Positions 1 to 12,030 of a DNA stretch of 64,000 bases are shown one piece after another. How positions within the stretch are numbered: the first letter of the stretch is position 1; each line of letters starts with the position of its first letter. The translations under genes were made by a program, and so were the position numbers. The DNA comes from Telmatactis stephensoni (Eukaryota > Cnidaria > Anthozoa > Actiniaria > Isophelliidae), in contig JALIZF010001705.1 of the NCBI GenBank assembly GCA_029948255.1, forward strand, positions 62,001-126,000. Reading direction: 5' to 3'. A model generated the notes under the pieces. That model did no database searches and was not told the origin of the DNA. It was given only the letters and a program-made list of their open reading frames with translations.

Positions 1-1515
1 AGCGTTCGACTACGTTTTTCTTGAGAAATCGTTTTGCCTGTGCTTGAATGCCTCCAATAGATACGCGACTGGTAAATGATTAATAACTTGTACATGACAT
101 ATTCAATTACTAAAAGAACTATATCATGTGATCTGCAAGGCCAATAGAAATGGAGCTATTTGTATTAAGTCACGTGACAGTTCATAATATGCTTCATGAC
201 CAAGTTTTTTGGTAACCTGCAATCGATAATAGGCAACAAAATCGTGCAGTATTTCGCGCACCACTGTTGCGTTGCAAGCTGCAGAGGAATTGTGCTCGTA
301 TTACCAACCGGCGCGCAACAAATTTTATTTCTTGCAAAAAGTGCTTCTGCTTCATGCAAAAAAGAGATTTTGTTTTGCTTGGGGTAGTAGTGGTTTCGCC
401 TTTCACAGCTTTGGTGGTAATCAGAACGAGCTTCAACTTGCAACAGAACAATATTGCCACTAGCTGTTGCATGATTTTGTTGCACGTATTACCAACCATA
501 AATTCCTTTGCTTTTATTGGTCGAAAGTGGCCCATAGAATATTTGTCGTTGGTATTTTTTTGGTTCCTTCACTTTACTTCACTTCACATTGAATGAGGAA
601 AAGCGAATGAACGAATTAAAGCTAGGGAGTGGCTCGCTTTTAGTTCTACAAGAAGCCAAGTATTTAGATAATTATTGACAAAAATTGCCAAGGAATAAGT
701 CTTTCTGGCCATGCAGAGCGTTTTGTAGAGAGCCATATAAAATGTCTTTGACACTATACATATCGTATCGATATTCATGCCTTATTAAGTTTGTAATTGT
801 TGCTGTTTGAAGGTTTAGTGGCAGGTTTTATTATTAATATATGTGTGAATAGTTAAGAGTTAACTTTTATGTGTCCAACTTTAATATTTATTGTCTTTGA
901 AGGTATTTTAGCTTTTTTCATAATATATTTGCATTAAATGAATGACCAGTTTAGAGGCTTGAGCCTTTGAAGCAACTGTACAACGGGGAATGTTCTACCG
1001 ATAAACTTGGTACAGTTAAATACTGGTAGGCGTTCGTTATGTAAACATGTTGTTCCTAGTCGTGAAGCTTCTTTAACAGCAAATTCTCTAACAACATGTT
1101 AGTTGGCAGAACTTTAGAAGGTCCAAGCCCCAACCAGGCAACGTGTCGCTTTTTAAACTTTAATAACTTATTGATATCTTTGTAATTTATTTGGACTATT
1201 AGTCACGTGACTCCTTAGACGAGTAGCACCGATATTTTATTGGTTACGTATTTTTTTATATTTAAGTCTTTTCATTTTTGTTGAATTTGTTAGGATTTTT
1301 GTCGATTGGTTGTGTAAAATTAAGTGTGTTAGAAACTATATAATACAAAAACAATTGTTACAAAGAAAAAAGATAATATATTACCAAAAATTGTAATGAC
1401 CAATTCTTGTACCTTTATTGTACGGAATCATGTTTTTATAATATGAATAAAGTTGAGTTTGCAACTCCAAAATTGTGTTCTCAATGGGTATCCATAAGGA
1501 ATCAAATAGAAAACA
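1..1515. other. Spacer without a supported gene
   Basis: No exon with splice signals or recognisable domain is seen. Open frames overlap on both strands at about 165-600, but they lie in a low-complexity repeat with GTTGC and TTGCAA words. A related stretch is visible near 42530-42600, so I read it as a dispersed repeat. AT-rich spacer fills the rest. Confidence 0.5.
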
Positions 1516-1663
1516 TATATAGCTATTTCAATTAACGTTGTCGCTGAAAAGCCTAAAGGCTAAAGCCTTTCAAATATCTTTGGTGTACTCACAAACATTT
1601 CTGAAGGCCACCTCGGAAATTAAGGAATATGTATCCAAGTTGTAGAATTTGCAAGCATACAGG

Positions 1664-1712
1664 GAGTTTTTACTCGGGCTTCCGTAGGAATGCCCGAGTT
1701 ATAAATTGGGCT
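1664..1712. repeat. Small hairpin, CTCGGGC...GCCCGAG
   Basis: A short inverted repeat (CTCGGGC / GCCCGAG) is followed by AGTTATAAATTGGG. Its shape (ACTCG, stem, loop with GTAGG, stem, then AGTTATAAA) resembles the paired repeats at 54666 and 54868, so it may be a diverged member of one dispersed family. Confidence 0.35.
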
Positions 1713-2063
1713 TCGTTATTGTTGTTATTATTTTCCTCGTTCCGACGCAAAACGCAGTCTGGCAACTAAAGCGCATGCGTATAGATAGAAAGGCGCATGC
1801 GTCGAGAGGTATATACTTCATGATTGTCCTATATAGTCGCTTCTTTACTTGAGAAGTACAGAGCGACTATACGGCACTCAAAACCATGAAGTATACACCT
1901 ATTTCAAAAAAGGTTGTCACCGCTAAGCACAGGAAAAAATTTCTATTTCCCATTCTGGGAATATTTTGGGTAATTTTTGTGATTTTCTTGGGAAATTCAT
2001 GTAAATTCCCATGGTTGGGAAAATGCAACAAAATCCAAAGTTGGGAAAAAAATTCCCAACAAT

Positions 2064-2762
2064 TTCCCATCCAAGGGAACTGTTTGTCCCATAATTTTCC
2101 CATCCAAGGGAACTGTTTGTCCCATAATTTTCCCATCCAAGGGAACTGTTTGTCCCATAATTTTCCCATCCAAGGGAATTGTTTGTCCCATAATTTTCCC
2201 ATCCAAGGGAATTGTTTGTCCCATAATTTTCCCATCCAAGGGAATTGTTGGTCCCATAATTTTCCCATCCAAGGGAATTGTTTGTCCCATAATTTTCCCA
2301 TCCAAGGGAATTGTTTGTCCCATAATTTTCCCATCCAAGGGAATTGTTTGTCCCATAATTTTCCCATCCAAGGGAATTGTTTGTCCCATAATTTTCCCAT
2401 CTAAGGGAATTGTTTGTCCCATAATTTTCCCATCTAAGGGAATTGTTGGTCCCATAATTTTCCCATCTAAGGGGATTGTTGGTCCCATAATTTTCCCATC
2501 CAAGGGAATTGTTTTCCCATAATTTTCCCATCTAAGGGGATTGTTGGTCCCATAATTTTCCCATCCAAGGGAATTGTTTTCCCATAATTTTCCCATCTAA
2601 GGGAACTGTTTGTCCCATAATTTTCCCATCTAAGGGATTTGTTTGTCCCATAATTTTCCCATCCAAGGAATTGCTTTTCCCATAATTTTCCCATCCAAGG
2701 AATTGCTTTTCCCATAATTTTCCCATCCAAGGAATTGCTTTTCCCATAATTTTCCCATTAAA
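2064..2762. repeat. Left subterminal satellite array, 33-bp units
   Basis: About 21-22 copies of a 33-bp unit containing TTTTCCCATCCAAGGGAATT followed by GTTTGTCCCATAA. The last units are slightly shorter. The centre TTCCC-N6-GGGAA is itself a near palindrome. Subterminal repeats of CACTA elements are known transposase-binding regions; that role is inferred here. The repeat stays open in several frames, giving meaningless repetitive peptides. Confidence 0.9.
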
Positions 2763-2829
2763 GGAATATATATCATCCCCCTTCCTCAAATCAAGTTTCA
2801 CCCATATACAATGTACAAATTAGGGAAGA

Positions 2830-3140
2830 ATGTCAAAACGTTTATTTTTTTCATCAAAGCTAGTTACATCAAAGAGATTTTAGTGTGTACTAGAACATCA
2901 GACTTTTTCAACTTATGTCAAACATCAGACTTTTTCAACTTATGTCAAAACGTATATTTTTTTCATCAAAGCTAGTTACATCAAGGAGATTGTAGTGTGT
3001 ACTAGAACATCAGACTTTTTCAACTTATGTCAAACATCAGACTTTTTCAACATGTCAAAACGTATATTTTTTTCATCAAAGCTAGTTACATCAAGGAGAT
3101 TGTAGTGTGTACTAGAACATCAGACTTTTTCAACTTATTT
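2830..3140. repeat. About 110-bp tandem repeat at the 3' end of the accessory gene
   Basis: Nearly three copies of a unit with a period of about 110 bp (marker CATCAAAGCTAGTTACATC at about 2852, 2964 and 3074), with an internal repeat of ACATCAGACTTTTTCAACTT. The accessory gene's stop codon lies in the copy nearest the gene, so the array probably arose by duplicating the gene's tail and 3' UTR. Confidence 0.8.
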
Positions 3141-3847
3141 ATATTGGACCCCTCTTTTAATGAAGCATAATTAAAAGACAAGAGCTTTAAAGCTAAAACC
3201 TCATTTAGCTTTGTTGGTGTTAGGGCCGTCAGGTTTTTTCTGATTACTTGAAATCGGTTGACAAGAAGTTTTACAATAGCTTCCCTTTCCGGCAGTTGCT
3301 GAAAAACTAGCTTAATGATTATTTGAGCAGTCGCACTGTTAAGTTTCTCATACTTTGTCAGCTGACCTTCACCAGTGGGCTTCTGGACAATGGCAGAATC
3401 ACCATCATCACCATCATTGCAATCATCACCATTATCACCACCATCGCAAACATCAGTATCATCATTTTCATGGTCAAGTATAACAGTACTGCTTGTTGAG
3501 TCATCATCCTCGGTTTCATTGGCACTCTGTGTTATAGAAAATAATGAAAATTATATAATATAGTAAAAACAATTATTTTAAATTTATTTATATACTTGTG
3601 CACTTTCCTCTTATTTTTAATCATATTGTAAAGCCCATGAGGATTCTACTAAGTCTTCTAATCTATATTACAAAATATGTGATAAATAATTCTGAGCACT
3701 TCAGTTTCTTATTGTCTGATCAACACAATCACAGATTAAGTTCTGGCATTCTGCTATTATCATTTAATATTATAATATTATTTAGAATGATAGGAGTGAC
3801 AAGTGGTCAAATCCAACAAGACCTATCAAGGCACTTATTAGAAAATA

Positions 3848-3881
<34 letters not shown>

Positions 3882-5794
3882 TTAACAGATTCAGAGAAAA
3901 CCAAAGCAAAACAGTGAGGACTAAATTAGGAAAATGTACTGTAAAATTGATTGCTTTTCTCACTGCACCTTGTTTTGTGACAGTTCAATCTCATCTTCAG
4001 AATCCACAGACTGAAATAAGAAACATCAGTTGTAAAAAAAAACATGCGTAAATTTTGTTTTCGAATCGTATTATCATTTTTTGTTTTCAATTAAATTATA
4101 AAGCTGAGGACATAACTGATGAAAACGTTATAATGTAGATTATAAATTTAAAATGAACAATACAAAAATCCAAACAAACATACAGTTATTGTAACACATA
4201 ACTGAGCAAAGATTAAGACTTCTTAAAAGAATTTTTGAAACAAATTATTAACCACACATGCTTTGTTCTCTTTTACACAATTAAAAACTGGAAGCAAATC
4301 CCTAATATTACATGACTTTCAAATATGCTAAACATTTACCTTGCGAAGAGACAAATTCAGTTTTTTCTTCTTCCTTGTCAGAGTGGGCTGGAATTTAAAT
4401 GTTAAGAAAGGACTTTATAAGTCATTTATGACTTTTGCTCCCCTGTTATATAACAATGAATTTTGCTCCCATTACCCATCCTCATTTCTTACTTGTTAAC
4501 GATGAGAATATTACCTTCAAGTCTTTCTTATTCTTTCTGTATCGACGTTGTTCACTACAGAAGTCTTGAATGTGTTTCATTATTCCTTCAGATGTAAATC
4601 CAACTTGTGGAACTGCACATGTTTTGGCTACAGTTTCAGAGAACTTTTGCAATCGAGATCTCATTTCAGGAGTGTTGAATTTGGGGAATTCTGGACCAAA
4701 TTCATCAGTTGCCAAGACACCCACTCTTTTTCTTCTAAAGAATGGCAAAGGAAATAAATATGTTAGTAGTGCATAGCAATGGCTCCCAGAAGCAATTCCC
4801 CCTAACATTTTTAATCCTTTCAAATGCAAAATACCAGCTGGGCCGATTTGTGAAAAGCTGAAAGTGCTGTAATGATCGTTAATACAGAGAAATGACTTTT
4901 CTTATAAAAACATAAACAAACATCTATCTTACTTTGTAAGGTATAAGGTTTTCATCTCTGGAGCCATTTTCCCCATTGCTACCATATTTGGTTTTAGTTG
5001 TCCAGGAGAGGATTCTACGTCTTTCACAGCGATGTGTTCAAACTCGCGCTTTAATTTCAGTACTTTACCATAGCTTAAACCAAGGGTCTTGTATATTTTA
5101 GCGTCAGTCTCTCTCTTTAGAAGATCTTCCAGGACGTTTTCATCAGTTATGTCCTCAGCTTTATAATTTAATTGAAAACAAAAAATGATAATACGATTCG
5201 AAAACAAAATTTACGCATGTTTTTTTTTACAACTGATGTTGTACTATATTGATAAACATAATATATATAAGCTTATTAAATGGAGGTATATGTAAAAACT
5301 AGACAATAATTGAATAACATTGGGGCTAGCAAAATTATTATACTATATGGTAATATCAACTTTTACTTTAAAAGTCAAAGATTTCAGACGTTCATTTCAA
5401 AAAGACTTGCAAAACTGATTTGCACGTGTCAACGTCATTTCTTCAATCTACATTCAAGGGATTCCATCGCTCAAAATCTCTCACAATCCTCAACATCCTG
5501 ATAAATATTACTTTCATATTGTGTCTATCGGTGATTTAAGATGCATCTCTGCGGGAATTTACATCTATTTTGTGTTGATAAAGAGAGAGAAATCATGAAT
5601 TCATGTTTATCGTTCATCCAAAACTTACCCTGAAAGTTGTTCATAACCTCCTCTCCAAATAGCCTCTTAATTGTCTCTAAAATAGTTTCTTGTGCTTCTT
5701 CTCCTTGCTTGATTTCCTCACTTATCTCTTTTGCTTCGTTTTCCATTTTGACCTTGTTGTTTTTCCTTTTTTTTCTTCCTTTTTTCTGCAACAA
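3086..5794 (-). CDS. Accessory protein of the CACTA-like element, six exons
   Basis: I do not recognise this protein. Exons (minus): 5794-5629, 5158-4933, 4866-4515, 4387-4340, 4010-3969, 3526-3086. Each boundary has GT-AG signals (for example GTAAGT after 5629) and all phases agree, giving 424 aa. A second ATG at 5746 would give 408 aa. The N-terminus is Lys/Arg-rich, then Glu-rich. Exon 3 carries a hydrophobic stretch (LLTYLFPLPFF) followed by Arg/Lys, and a basic end (QRRYRKNKK). Exon 4 is a basic patch resembling a nuclear localisation signal. Exon 6 opens with an Asp/Asn/Gly-rich acidic run and ends in an amphipathic Leu/Lys-rich region. It diverges from the transposase across about 300 bp. 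A role as a DNA-binding partner, like plant TnpA, is only an inference from position and charge. Confidence 0.75.
3849..3881. repeat. (AAT)n microsatellite
   Basis: About eleven AAT/ATA units in an intron of the accessory gene. Confidence 0.9.
4022..4128 (+). repeat. 107-bp inverted copy of the exon 2/intron 1 junction, arm 1
   Basis: This is the reverse complement of 5134-5240, apparently identical over 107 bp. It sits in intron 4 of the accessory gene and carries, backwards, the first 25 bases of exon 2 and its acceptor region. A transcript of the gene could pair the two arms over about 1 kb. Confidence 0.9.
5134..5240 (-). repeat. 107-bp inverted repeat, arm 2 (original exon 2/intron 1 junction)
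   Basis: The arm covers the 3' part of intron 1, its polypyrimidine/AG acceptor and the first coding bases of exon 2 of the accessory gene. Because this arm joins in frame to the rest of exon 2, it is the likely source, and the arm at 4022-4128 the copy. Confidence 0.9.
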
Positions 5795-6091
5795 CCTATC
5801 TCAAGCAGCAAAACACGCGAAAGGAACACGATCTGACTTTGGTTCCTTGTGCAAGCTGGAGACAAACTTGGGCAATTTTATGCCAGTCGAAACAAGCTGG
5901 CAGTAGATAATCTCATTGGATAGTTTTCCCGCCTAAATATCTCTGCGATATTACAGATAATCTTATTGGATAGTTTTCCCGCCTTGATTTGCAATGATTT
6001 TACAACTAATGTGATTGGATAATGTTATTCGTCAAAACGAGTCTCTCTGAAGTATATCCGCTGACCAGTTTAGACTAGAGTAAAAACAAAC
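5795..6091. promoter_or_regulatory. Shared divergent promoter region of the transposon
   Basis: About 300 bp separate the two divergent start codons. A direct repeat (AATCTCATTGGATAGTTTTCCCGCC near 5910 and 5960, weaker near 6010) lies in it; each copy contains ATTGGATAG and TTTTCCCGCC. ATTGG is the reverse complement of CCAAT, and TTTCCCGCC resembles an E2F site. Promoter function is inferred from position and motif repetition. Confidence 0.45.
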
Positions 6092-9000
6092 ATGGCGGCC
6101 AATTCACGTGAAAATTTATTATGGTCAAGGAATGATATTTCATCTTGTGATTGTAGTGAAAAACCTTTTACGCATGTTCACTGCATGTGTTGGAATTGTC
6201 ATGGAAAGGCAACTCATCGTAGCACAGAATTAAGACACTGGAGAGCAACAAATGATGCTCAAAACGAATCATCGAGTTATGCATTTAGCGGAGAAGAATC
6301 TGATAATTCAGAAGAAGTAATTAACTTGGAGGAGCTTAGTGGTGAATCCGAAGCAATGGACATTCAGGAGGAGTGTGAAGGTGCGCATCAAGAATCTGCT
6401 GTAAATATTCAGTCAATGAATGAGGAAATAGAACAAGAACCTACCGATAATCCAATTCGAAAAATAGTAGTAAAAGCAATCATCGATGCATTGACCATAA
6501 AGGAAGAGAATGGTACTTCCATCAAAGCATTTGAAGATATATTACGCTATGGGAAAAATATGCTATTGACCTCTAGATCTGTTGGGGATGATCTTGACAT
6601 TGATATTGTTTCCTCTTTATGGCCAAATAACTGGAATGAGGCTCAGTCTATTCTTAAGGAGGAAGGCTTTGACGACGCCAAAGAGTATTTCATTTGCATT
6701 TGTAGAGAGGCTAGAGAAATAACAATAAAGGGAGAAAAAAAGTTGAAGTATCATTACTTTCGGAAATGGAGTCTGATGGAGAATAAAGATGACACATGCC
6801 ATAACTGTGGCAATACAGGTTATATTAAGTATTACTATCTTGGATTAAAGAACAAAGTAAAAAATTGGTACCACAGTAAGTCAATGTGTAAAAAAATGCT
6901 GGCACACTGGGAAGAAAAAGACCACTGGCTAGGACGTAATTCAAGTTTTCCTGTAAAGAAAGAGATATGGGATGGCCAGAGATGGGTTGATCTACAGTGG
7001 TTCTGGGACCCTAGTAAAGAATGGGCTTTACCTGCAGTATGTCCTTTTTGTAATAACACCATTTCAGCTGATTTCCTTTTAACATGCAGAAAGGATGATA
7101 ATGGGAATTCCTTTGTTGATTGTCCAGATTGTTTGGAGTCATTCACTTGTCAAGTAAAAACAACCAAAGGATGCCCTTTGAACTTGGCTTTAATTGGCCA
7201 CTGGGATGCATGGCAACCATTTAGATCAAGTGTGCGAAGCTGTGGGTCTATTGAAGTTTCAATAGCAAATTTGTATAAAAAGGAGCGTTCCCATGTTGAT
7301 GAGGTTTATGTGGTGGGCTTTGTACCTTGCACTTCAGTACCAAATGATTTACCTGAACGTTTTGATCCCTTCTTAGAGCCTTTAATGATTGATCTAACAG
7401 AGGGCTTTATCAATGGTTTTCAAGTGGCCTATCCCCTGGAAGTTAAAGTCGACCAATTTCAACCAGATCCTGTAGCTACTGTTAGAGTACTTTTATTGTG
7501 CTGGAGTGGTGATCACCCTGGTCAATGCGAAATCGGCAAGATTCTTAATCAGGGTAAATGTCCTTGTAGAAGGTGCAGGCTTAAAGGTCAGAAGAGTGCT
7601 ACATCAACTCATTACTATTATGGTGAAAACCGCAAACATATACGTTACCCATGGGAACCAAGAAGTCTGGAAGCTGAAGAAGATAATTTATTTGATCTTG
7701 CAAGTGAAACACGGAAATCTGTCAGAAAAAAAATGTCATCTGAACTTGGACTTACAGGTATTTCTATTCTACACAAGTATTTATACCCATTGTACAAATT
7801 TGATGTTCTTTATCATATGATTATTGATATATTTCACACTGTTCCTCTAAACTTAATGAAGAATCAAATTCAGAGGTTGCTTGACTTGGAGCTTGTTGAT
7901 GCCTCTTACTTGGACAATAAGATACAAACATTTCCTTGGGCTGCCGAGCATAAAAATGGGAGACTTCCTGTTCCTATAGGAAGTGACAATAAAGGACTTT
8001 CCTATTGGAAAGCAGAGGCTTATCAAAAATTCGCATACCCTATGCTAGAATGCATTCTTGAAGGAAAATTGGACAATTGGAATGAACTTGAAATCCTAGG
8101 TTCTGTTTCCAGATTCACAGAACTACATTTTGTTAGTGGGAGGGATGGATGGACAAATGATATGATAGAATTACACAGAATCCTTGCTCAAAGACTCAAT
8201 GTCAAGATAGAAGAGGTACAAGGACTTGAGATGTGTACTATTTCAGTGCACAACATGCTTCATGTACATGAAGATTTATTGAACTTTTCTGCAACCGATA
8301 ATTTTTGGTGTGCAGTCTTCGAGCGAGCCGTCAAACACTATGTCAAGAAATCACATAATTGCAAGGAAGTTGAAAAATCTTTTGCAAGTGCCGAAATGCG
8401 CAGGGAATTTTTGAAACATTTAAAAGAAGATGATGTGGATAGTACCAAACAGTATGATTTAAAACAGGTAAATAAAATAAATTGTGTTGAATGGAGTTTG
8501 GACATTAAGAGGTTTGACAGTTTGAATCATTAGCTTTCTGGTTTCAAACTCATTGTCAGAGAAAACTGGCAAATTACACATTAAAATGTTAAACAGTAAA
8601 ACTTAATGTAAGATTTAAGAAAATAAATAATTTGCCAGTTTTCCTTGAAGGTAGGTTTGAAAGCTGAAAGCTAGCCAATTATCTTATCAAAATAGATATG
8701 TTGATAAAACAACTTTTTTCTATTTTAATTTATGAAATGTAAGTTTTGTCACTCAGTTAATGATGTAAATGTATGTAAATATTGTAATCTGCTTATACAC
8801 TTGATGATCGAAACACTGACATATATTCAACTTCTTTCTAATCATGATTCCCACAAGTAAAGAAACATTGAAGCTCAAATCATGTTTAAAAAACTGCCAA
8901 ACATTATGTCTCATCTATACATGCAACACAAACTCAAACTACATTATAGGATCTTATCAATAAACTGGTTTTTTTTTTTAATTTTTTTACAGGGTATAGT

Positions 9001-9802
9001 GCGCTCTGTTGATACAGCAAAGCTTGTGTGTTTTGGAAACAACTGTAATTCAATATTGATTGGAGCTGCTTCTAAGGTGGAGGAGTTGAACAACAATGAT
9101 CATGAAAAATTGTCAGGAACTCTCAATGTTCTACCATCTCAAGTATCACATGTATGCTTTACAGCACCAAAATGTTTTGTATTAAGTCTTGGTTTTGAAG
9201 GAGCTACTCTTGCTACTAACGACACGATTATCATTTCCCTATTAGACAATGACACTGTAGTTTCAATTTCAAAGTTTCTATCTGTCAGATGTGAAGGGAA
9301 TTACAAACTTGTTGGTAAAGGTTCCATAAGGCCATTTCATCTTGATGCGAGTGGAAATGGTGTTACAAATGCACTAAATGGTTTTACCAAGGTGAGAGTT
9401 GAGTCAAATCCTGAGAACATATTCTTTGCACTTGATAATGTCAAAAGAAAGGTCATACTGTATGACTGTGGTAACAATGTTTCAACAGTCATTGATTACA
9501 TGCGAAAACTCAAGAAATTGCCATATTCTGTTATTGTACCTGCCTACCCAGAAAAAGATGATATGCTTGTTATCCAGGGCCAGTTTCATGATGATCTATG
9601 GCATGGCAAAGTGGTTGGAGTTGACAAAGAAAGGCAAACAGTGGATATTTATTTTTTTGTTAAGAAAGCCAGTAATGACAATATCCTAGTCAGGGAAACT
9701 ATTGGTAGAGGAGCCAAAAACACAGTTGCTTGGGACAGCATTATTTCAGTTGCACAAGGGAGTTGGATCAATGCTTACTGCTGGGAAAAGGCAACATCAT
9801 AA
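6092..9802 (+). CDS. Tnp2-like transposase of the CACTA-like element, two exons
   Basis: Exon 1 is 6092-8467 (792 codons, donor CAG|GTAAAT); exon 2 is 8993-9802 after a T-rich tract and CAG. Both junctions are in phase 0, giving 1061 aa. The start lies in an AAACATGGCGGCC context. Cys pairs at the N-terminus, around residues 236, 316 and 345, and CPCRRC after residue 480, look zinc-binding. WSGDHPGQC with Asp474 matches the conserved Asp block of tnp2-type transposases; the LMIDLTEGF segment upstream may carry the first catalytic acid. A histidine-rich segment from about residue 718 (HNMLHVHEDLLNF, then FERAVKHY) resembles the DUF4218 region of these proteins. The C-terminal 270 residues are not recognised. 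It should cut at the terminal repeats in the nucleus. No disabling change was found. Confidence 0.82.
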
Positions 9803-9821
9803 CTGCAAGTTACCCATTCTA

Positions 9822-11660
9822 TTCCCATCAAAGGGATTTGTCTGGAAAATGTTTTGGAAAGTAATTCATGTTTGTGATTTTATTGGGAAATATTTCCCAT
9901 TCTGTTCCCATCTAAAGGATTTGTCTGGAAAACATTTTGGAAAGTATTTTTTCTTTGGGATTTTATTGGGAAATATTTCCCATTCTATTCCCATCTTGAG
10001 GTTTTGTCTGGAAAACATTTTGGAAAGTATTCTTTCTTTGGGATTTTATTGGGAAATATTTCCCATTCTATTCCCATCTTGAGGTTTTGTCTGGAAAATG
10101 TTTTGCAAAGTATTCCATGTTTGGGATTTTATTGGGAAATACTTCCCATTCTGTTCCCATCTAAGGGATTTGTCTGGAAAATGTTTTGGAAAGTATTGCA
10201 TGTTTGGGATTTTATTGGGAAATATTTCCCATTCTGTTCCCATCTTGGGGTTTTGTCTGGAAAATGTTTTGGAAAGTATTGCATGTTTGGGATTTTATTG
10301 GGAAATACTTCCCATTATGTTCCCATCTTGAGGTTTTGTCTGGAAAACATTTTGGAAAGTATTCTTTCTTTGGGATTTTATTGGGAAATATTTCCCATTC
10401 TGTTCCCATCTTAGGGTTTTGTCTGGAAAATGTTTTGGAAAGTATTCCATGTTTGGGATTTTATTGGGAAATATTTCCCATTTTATTCCCATCTTAGGGT
10501 TTTGTCTGGAAAATGTTTTGGAAAGTATTCCATGTTTGGGATTTTATTGGGAAATATTTCCCATTCTATTCCCATCTTGGGGTTTTGTCTGGAAAATGTT
10601 TTGGAAAGTATTCCATGTTTGGGATTTAATTGGGAAATATTTCCCATTCTGTTCCCATCTAAGGGATTTGTCTGGAAAACATTTTGCAAAGTATTCCATG
10701 TTTGGGATTTTATCGGGAAATATTTCCCATTCTATTCCCATCTTGGGGTTTTGTCTGGAAAATGTTTTGGAAAGTATTCTTTCTTTGGGATTTTATTGGG
10801 AAATATTTCCCATTCTGTTCCCATCTAAGGGATTTGTCTGGAAAACATTTTGGAAAGTATTCTTTCTTTGGGATTTTATTGGGAAATATTTCCCATTCTA
10901 TTCCCATCTTGGGGGTTTGTCTGGAAAATGTTTTGGAAAGTATTCCATGTTTGGGATTTTATTGGGAAATATTTCCCATTCTGTTCCCATCTTAGGGTTT
11001 TGTCTGGAAAATGTTTTGGAAAGTATTCTTTCTTTGGGATTTTATTGGGAAATATTTCCCATTCTGTTCCCATCTTAGGGTTTTGTCTGGAAAATGTTTT
11101 GGAAAGTATTCCATGTTTGGGATTTTATTGGGAAATATTTCCCATTCTATTCCCATCTTGGGGTTTTGTCTGGAAAATGTTTTGGAAAGTATTCCATGTT
11201 TGGGATTTAATTGGGAAATATTTCCCATTCTGTTCCCATCTAAGGGATTTGTCTGGAAAACATTTTGCAAAGTATTCCATGTTTGGGATTTTATCGGGAA
11301 ATATTTCCCATTCTATTCCCATCTTGGGGTTTTGTCTGGAAAATGTTTTGGAAAGTATTCTTTCTTTGGGATTTTATTGGGAAATATTTCCCATTCTGTT
11401 CCCATCTAAGGGATTTGTCTGGAAAACATTTTGGAAAGTATTCTTTCTTTGGGATTTTATTGGGAAATATTTCCCATTCTATTCCCATCTTGGGGGTTTG
11501 TCTGGAAAATGTTTTGGAAAGTATTCCATGTTTGGGATTTTATTGGGAAATATTTCCCATTCTATTCCCATCTTGGGAGTTTGTCTGGAAAATGCTTTGG
11601 AAAGTATTCCATGTTTGGGATTTTATTGGGAAATATTTCCCATTTTATTCCCATGTAAGG
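9822..11660. repeat. Right subterminal satellite array, 83-bp units
   Basis: About 22 copies of an 83-bp unit: GGGATTTGTCTGGAAAATG, then GGAAAGTATT, GGGATTTTATTGGGAAATA and TTTCCCATTCTGTTCCCATC. The array starts about 20 bp after the transposase stop codon. It shares TTCCCATCTAAGGGA and the following TTTGT with the left array in the same orientation. Seven-unit blocks (581 bp) recur. Long open frames on both strands here are products of the repeat. Confidence 0.92.
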
Positions 11661-11842
11661 GTTTTATTTGGAAAGTGGTTTCAAAGTTATCCCAAGTTTG
11701 GGAAAAGATTGTATTTTAAATAAAGCTTTTCCAAAATTCCCAAATTTTTCCCAAGTTTGGATTGTAATTTCCCAATAATTTCCCAGCTTTGGGAAATTTT
11801 CCCATTAATTTCCCATTTGGGAAATCGAAATTTTTTCCTGTG

Positions 11843-12030
11843 AAGAGCGATAGGCGATAGGTAATAGGTCATTCCAAGACCGCAAAGCACTATTGATTTC
11901 TTAATTAAGCCATCCTAAATCTTTCTTTACACTCTTCCATCAAATATTTGGCTATTCATATGTAAATCAATTAGAAATCAATAGTGCTTTGCGGTCTTGG
12001 AATGACCTATTACCTATCGCCTATCGCTCT
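11843..12030. mobile_element. Hairpin MITE inserted in the right terminal repeat
   Basis: Two arms of about 60 bp (AAGAGCGATAGGCGATAGG... at 11843 and its complement ending near 12030) flank a spacer of about 65 bp. The insertion breaks the right end of the large transposon exactly where the left end reads straight through from GCTAAG to CACAGG. Its end GAGCGAT resembles the 142-bp MITE family at 13889. Confidence 0.85.

Noticed and set aside
165..600. Five overlapping open frames near the left edge
   Set aside because: They overlap on both strands in a low-complexity, probably repeated segment, with no domain and no splice context.
2064..2762. 33-bp array as CRISPR
   Set aside because: Units are contiguous with no variable spacers and lie inside a eukaryotic transposon.
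1867..2801. Repetitive open frames (GKLWDKQFPW-type) in the left array
   Set aside because: Product of a 33-bp repeat, a multiple of three, without stop codons; overlapping in several frames.
8882..8992. ATG at 8882 as start of a separate second gene in the transposon
   Set aside because: Exon 1 has a good donor at 8467 and a T-rich tract plus CAG precedes 8993; the spliced frame is continuous and the 8882-8992 part is intron.
9829..11723. Long open frames (up to 289 codons) on both strands of the right array
   Set aside because: They follow the 83-bp repeat in every frame and give the same short peptide over and over; no codon preference or domain.
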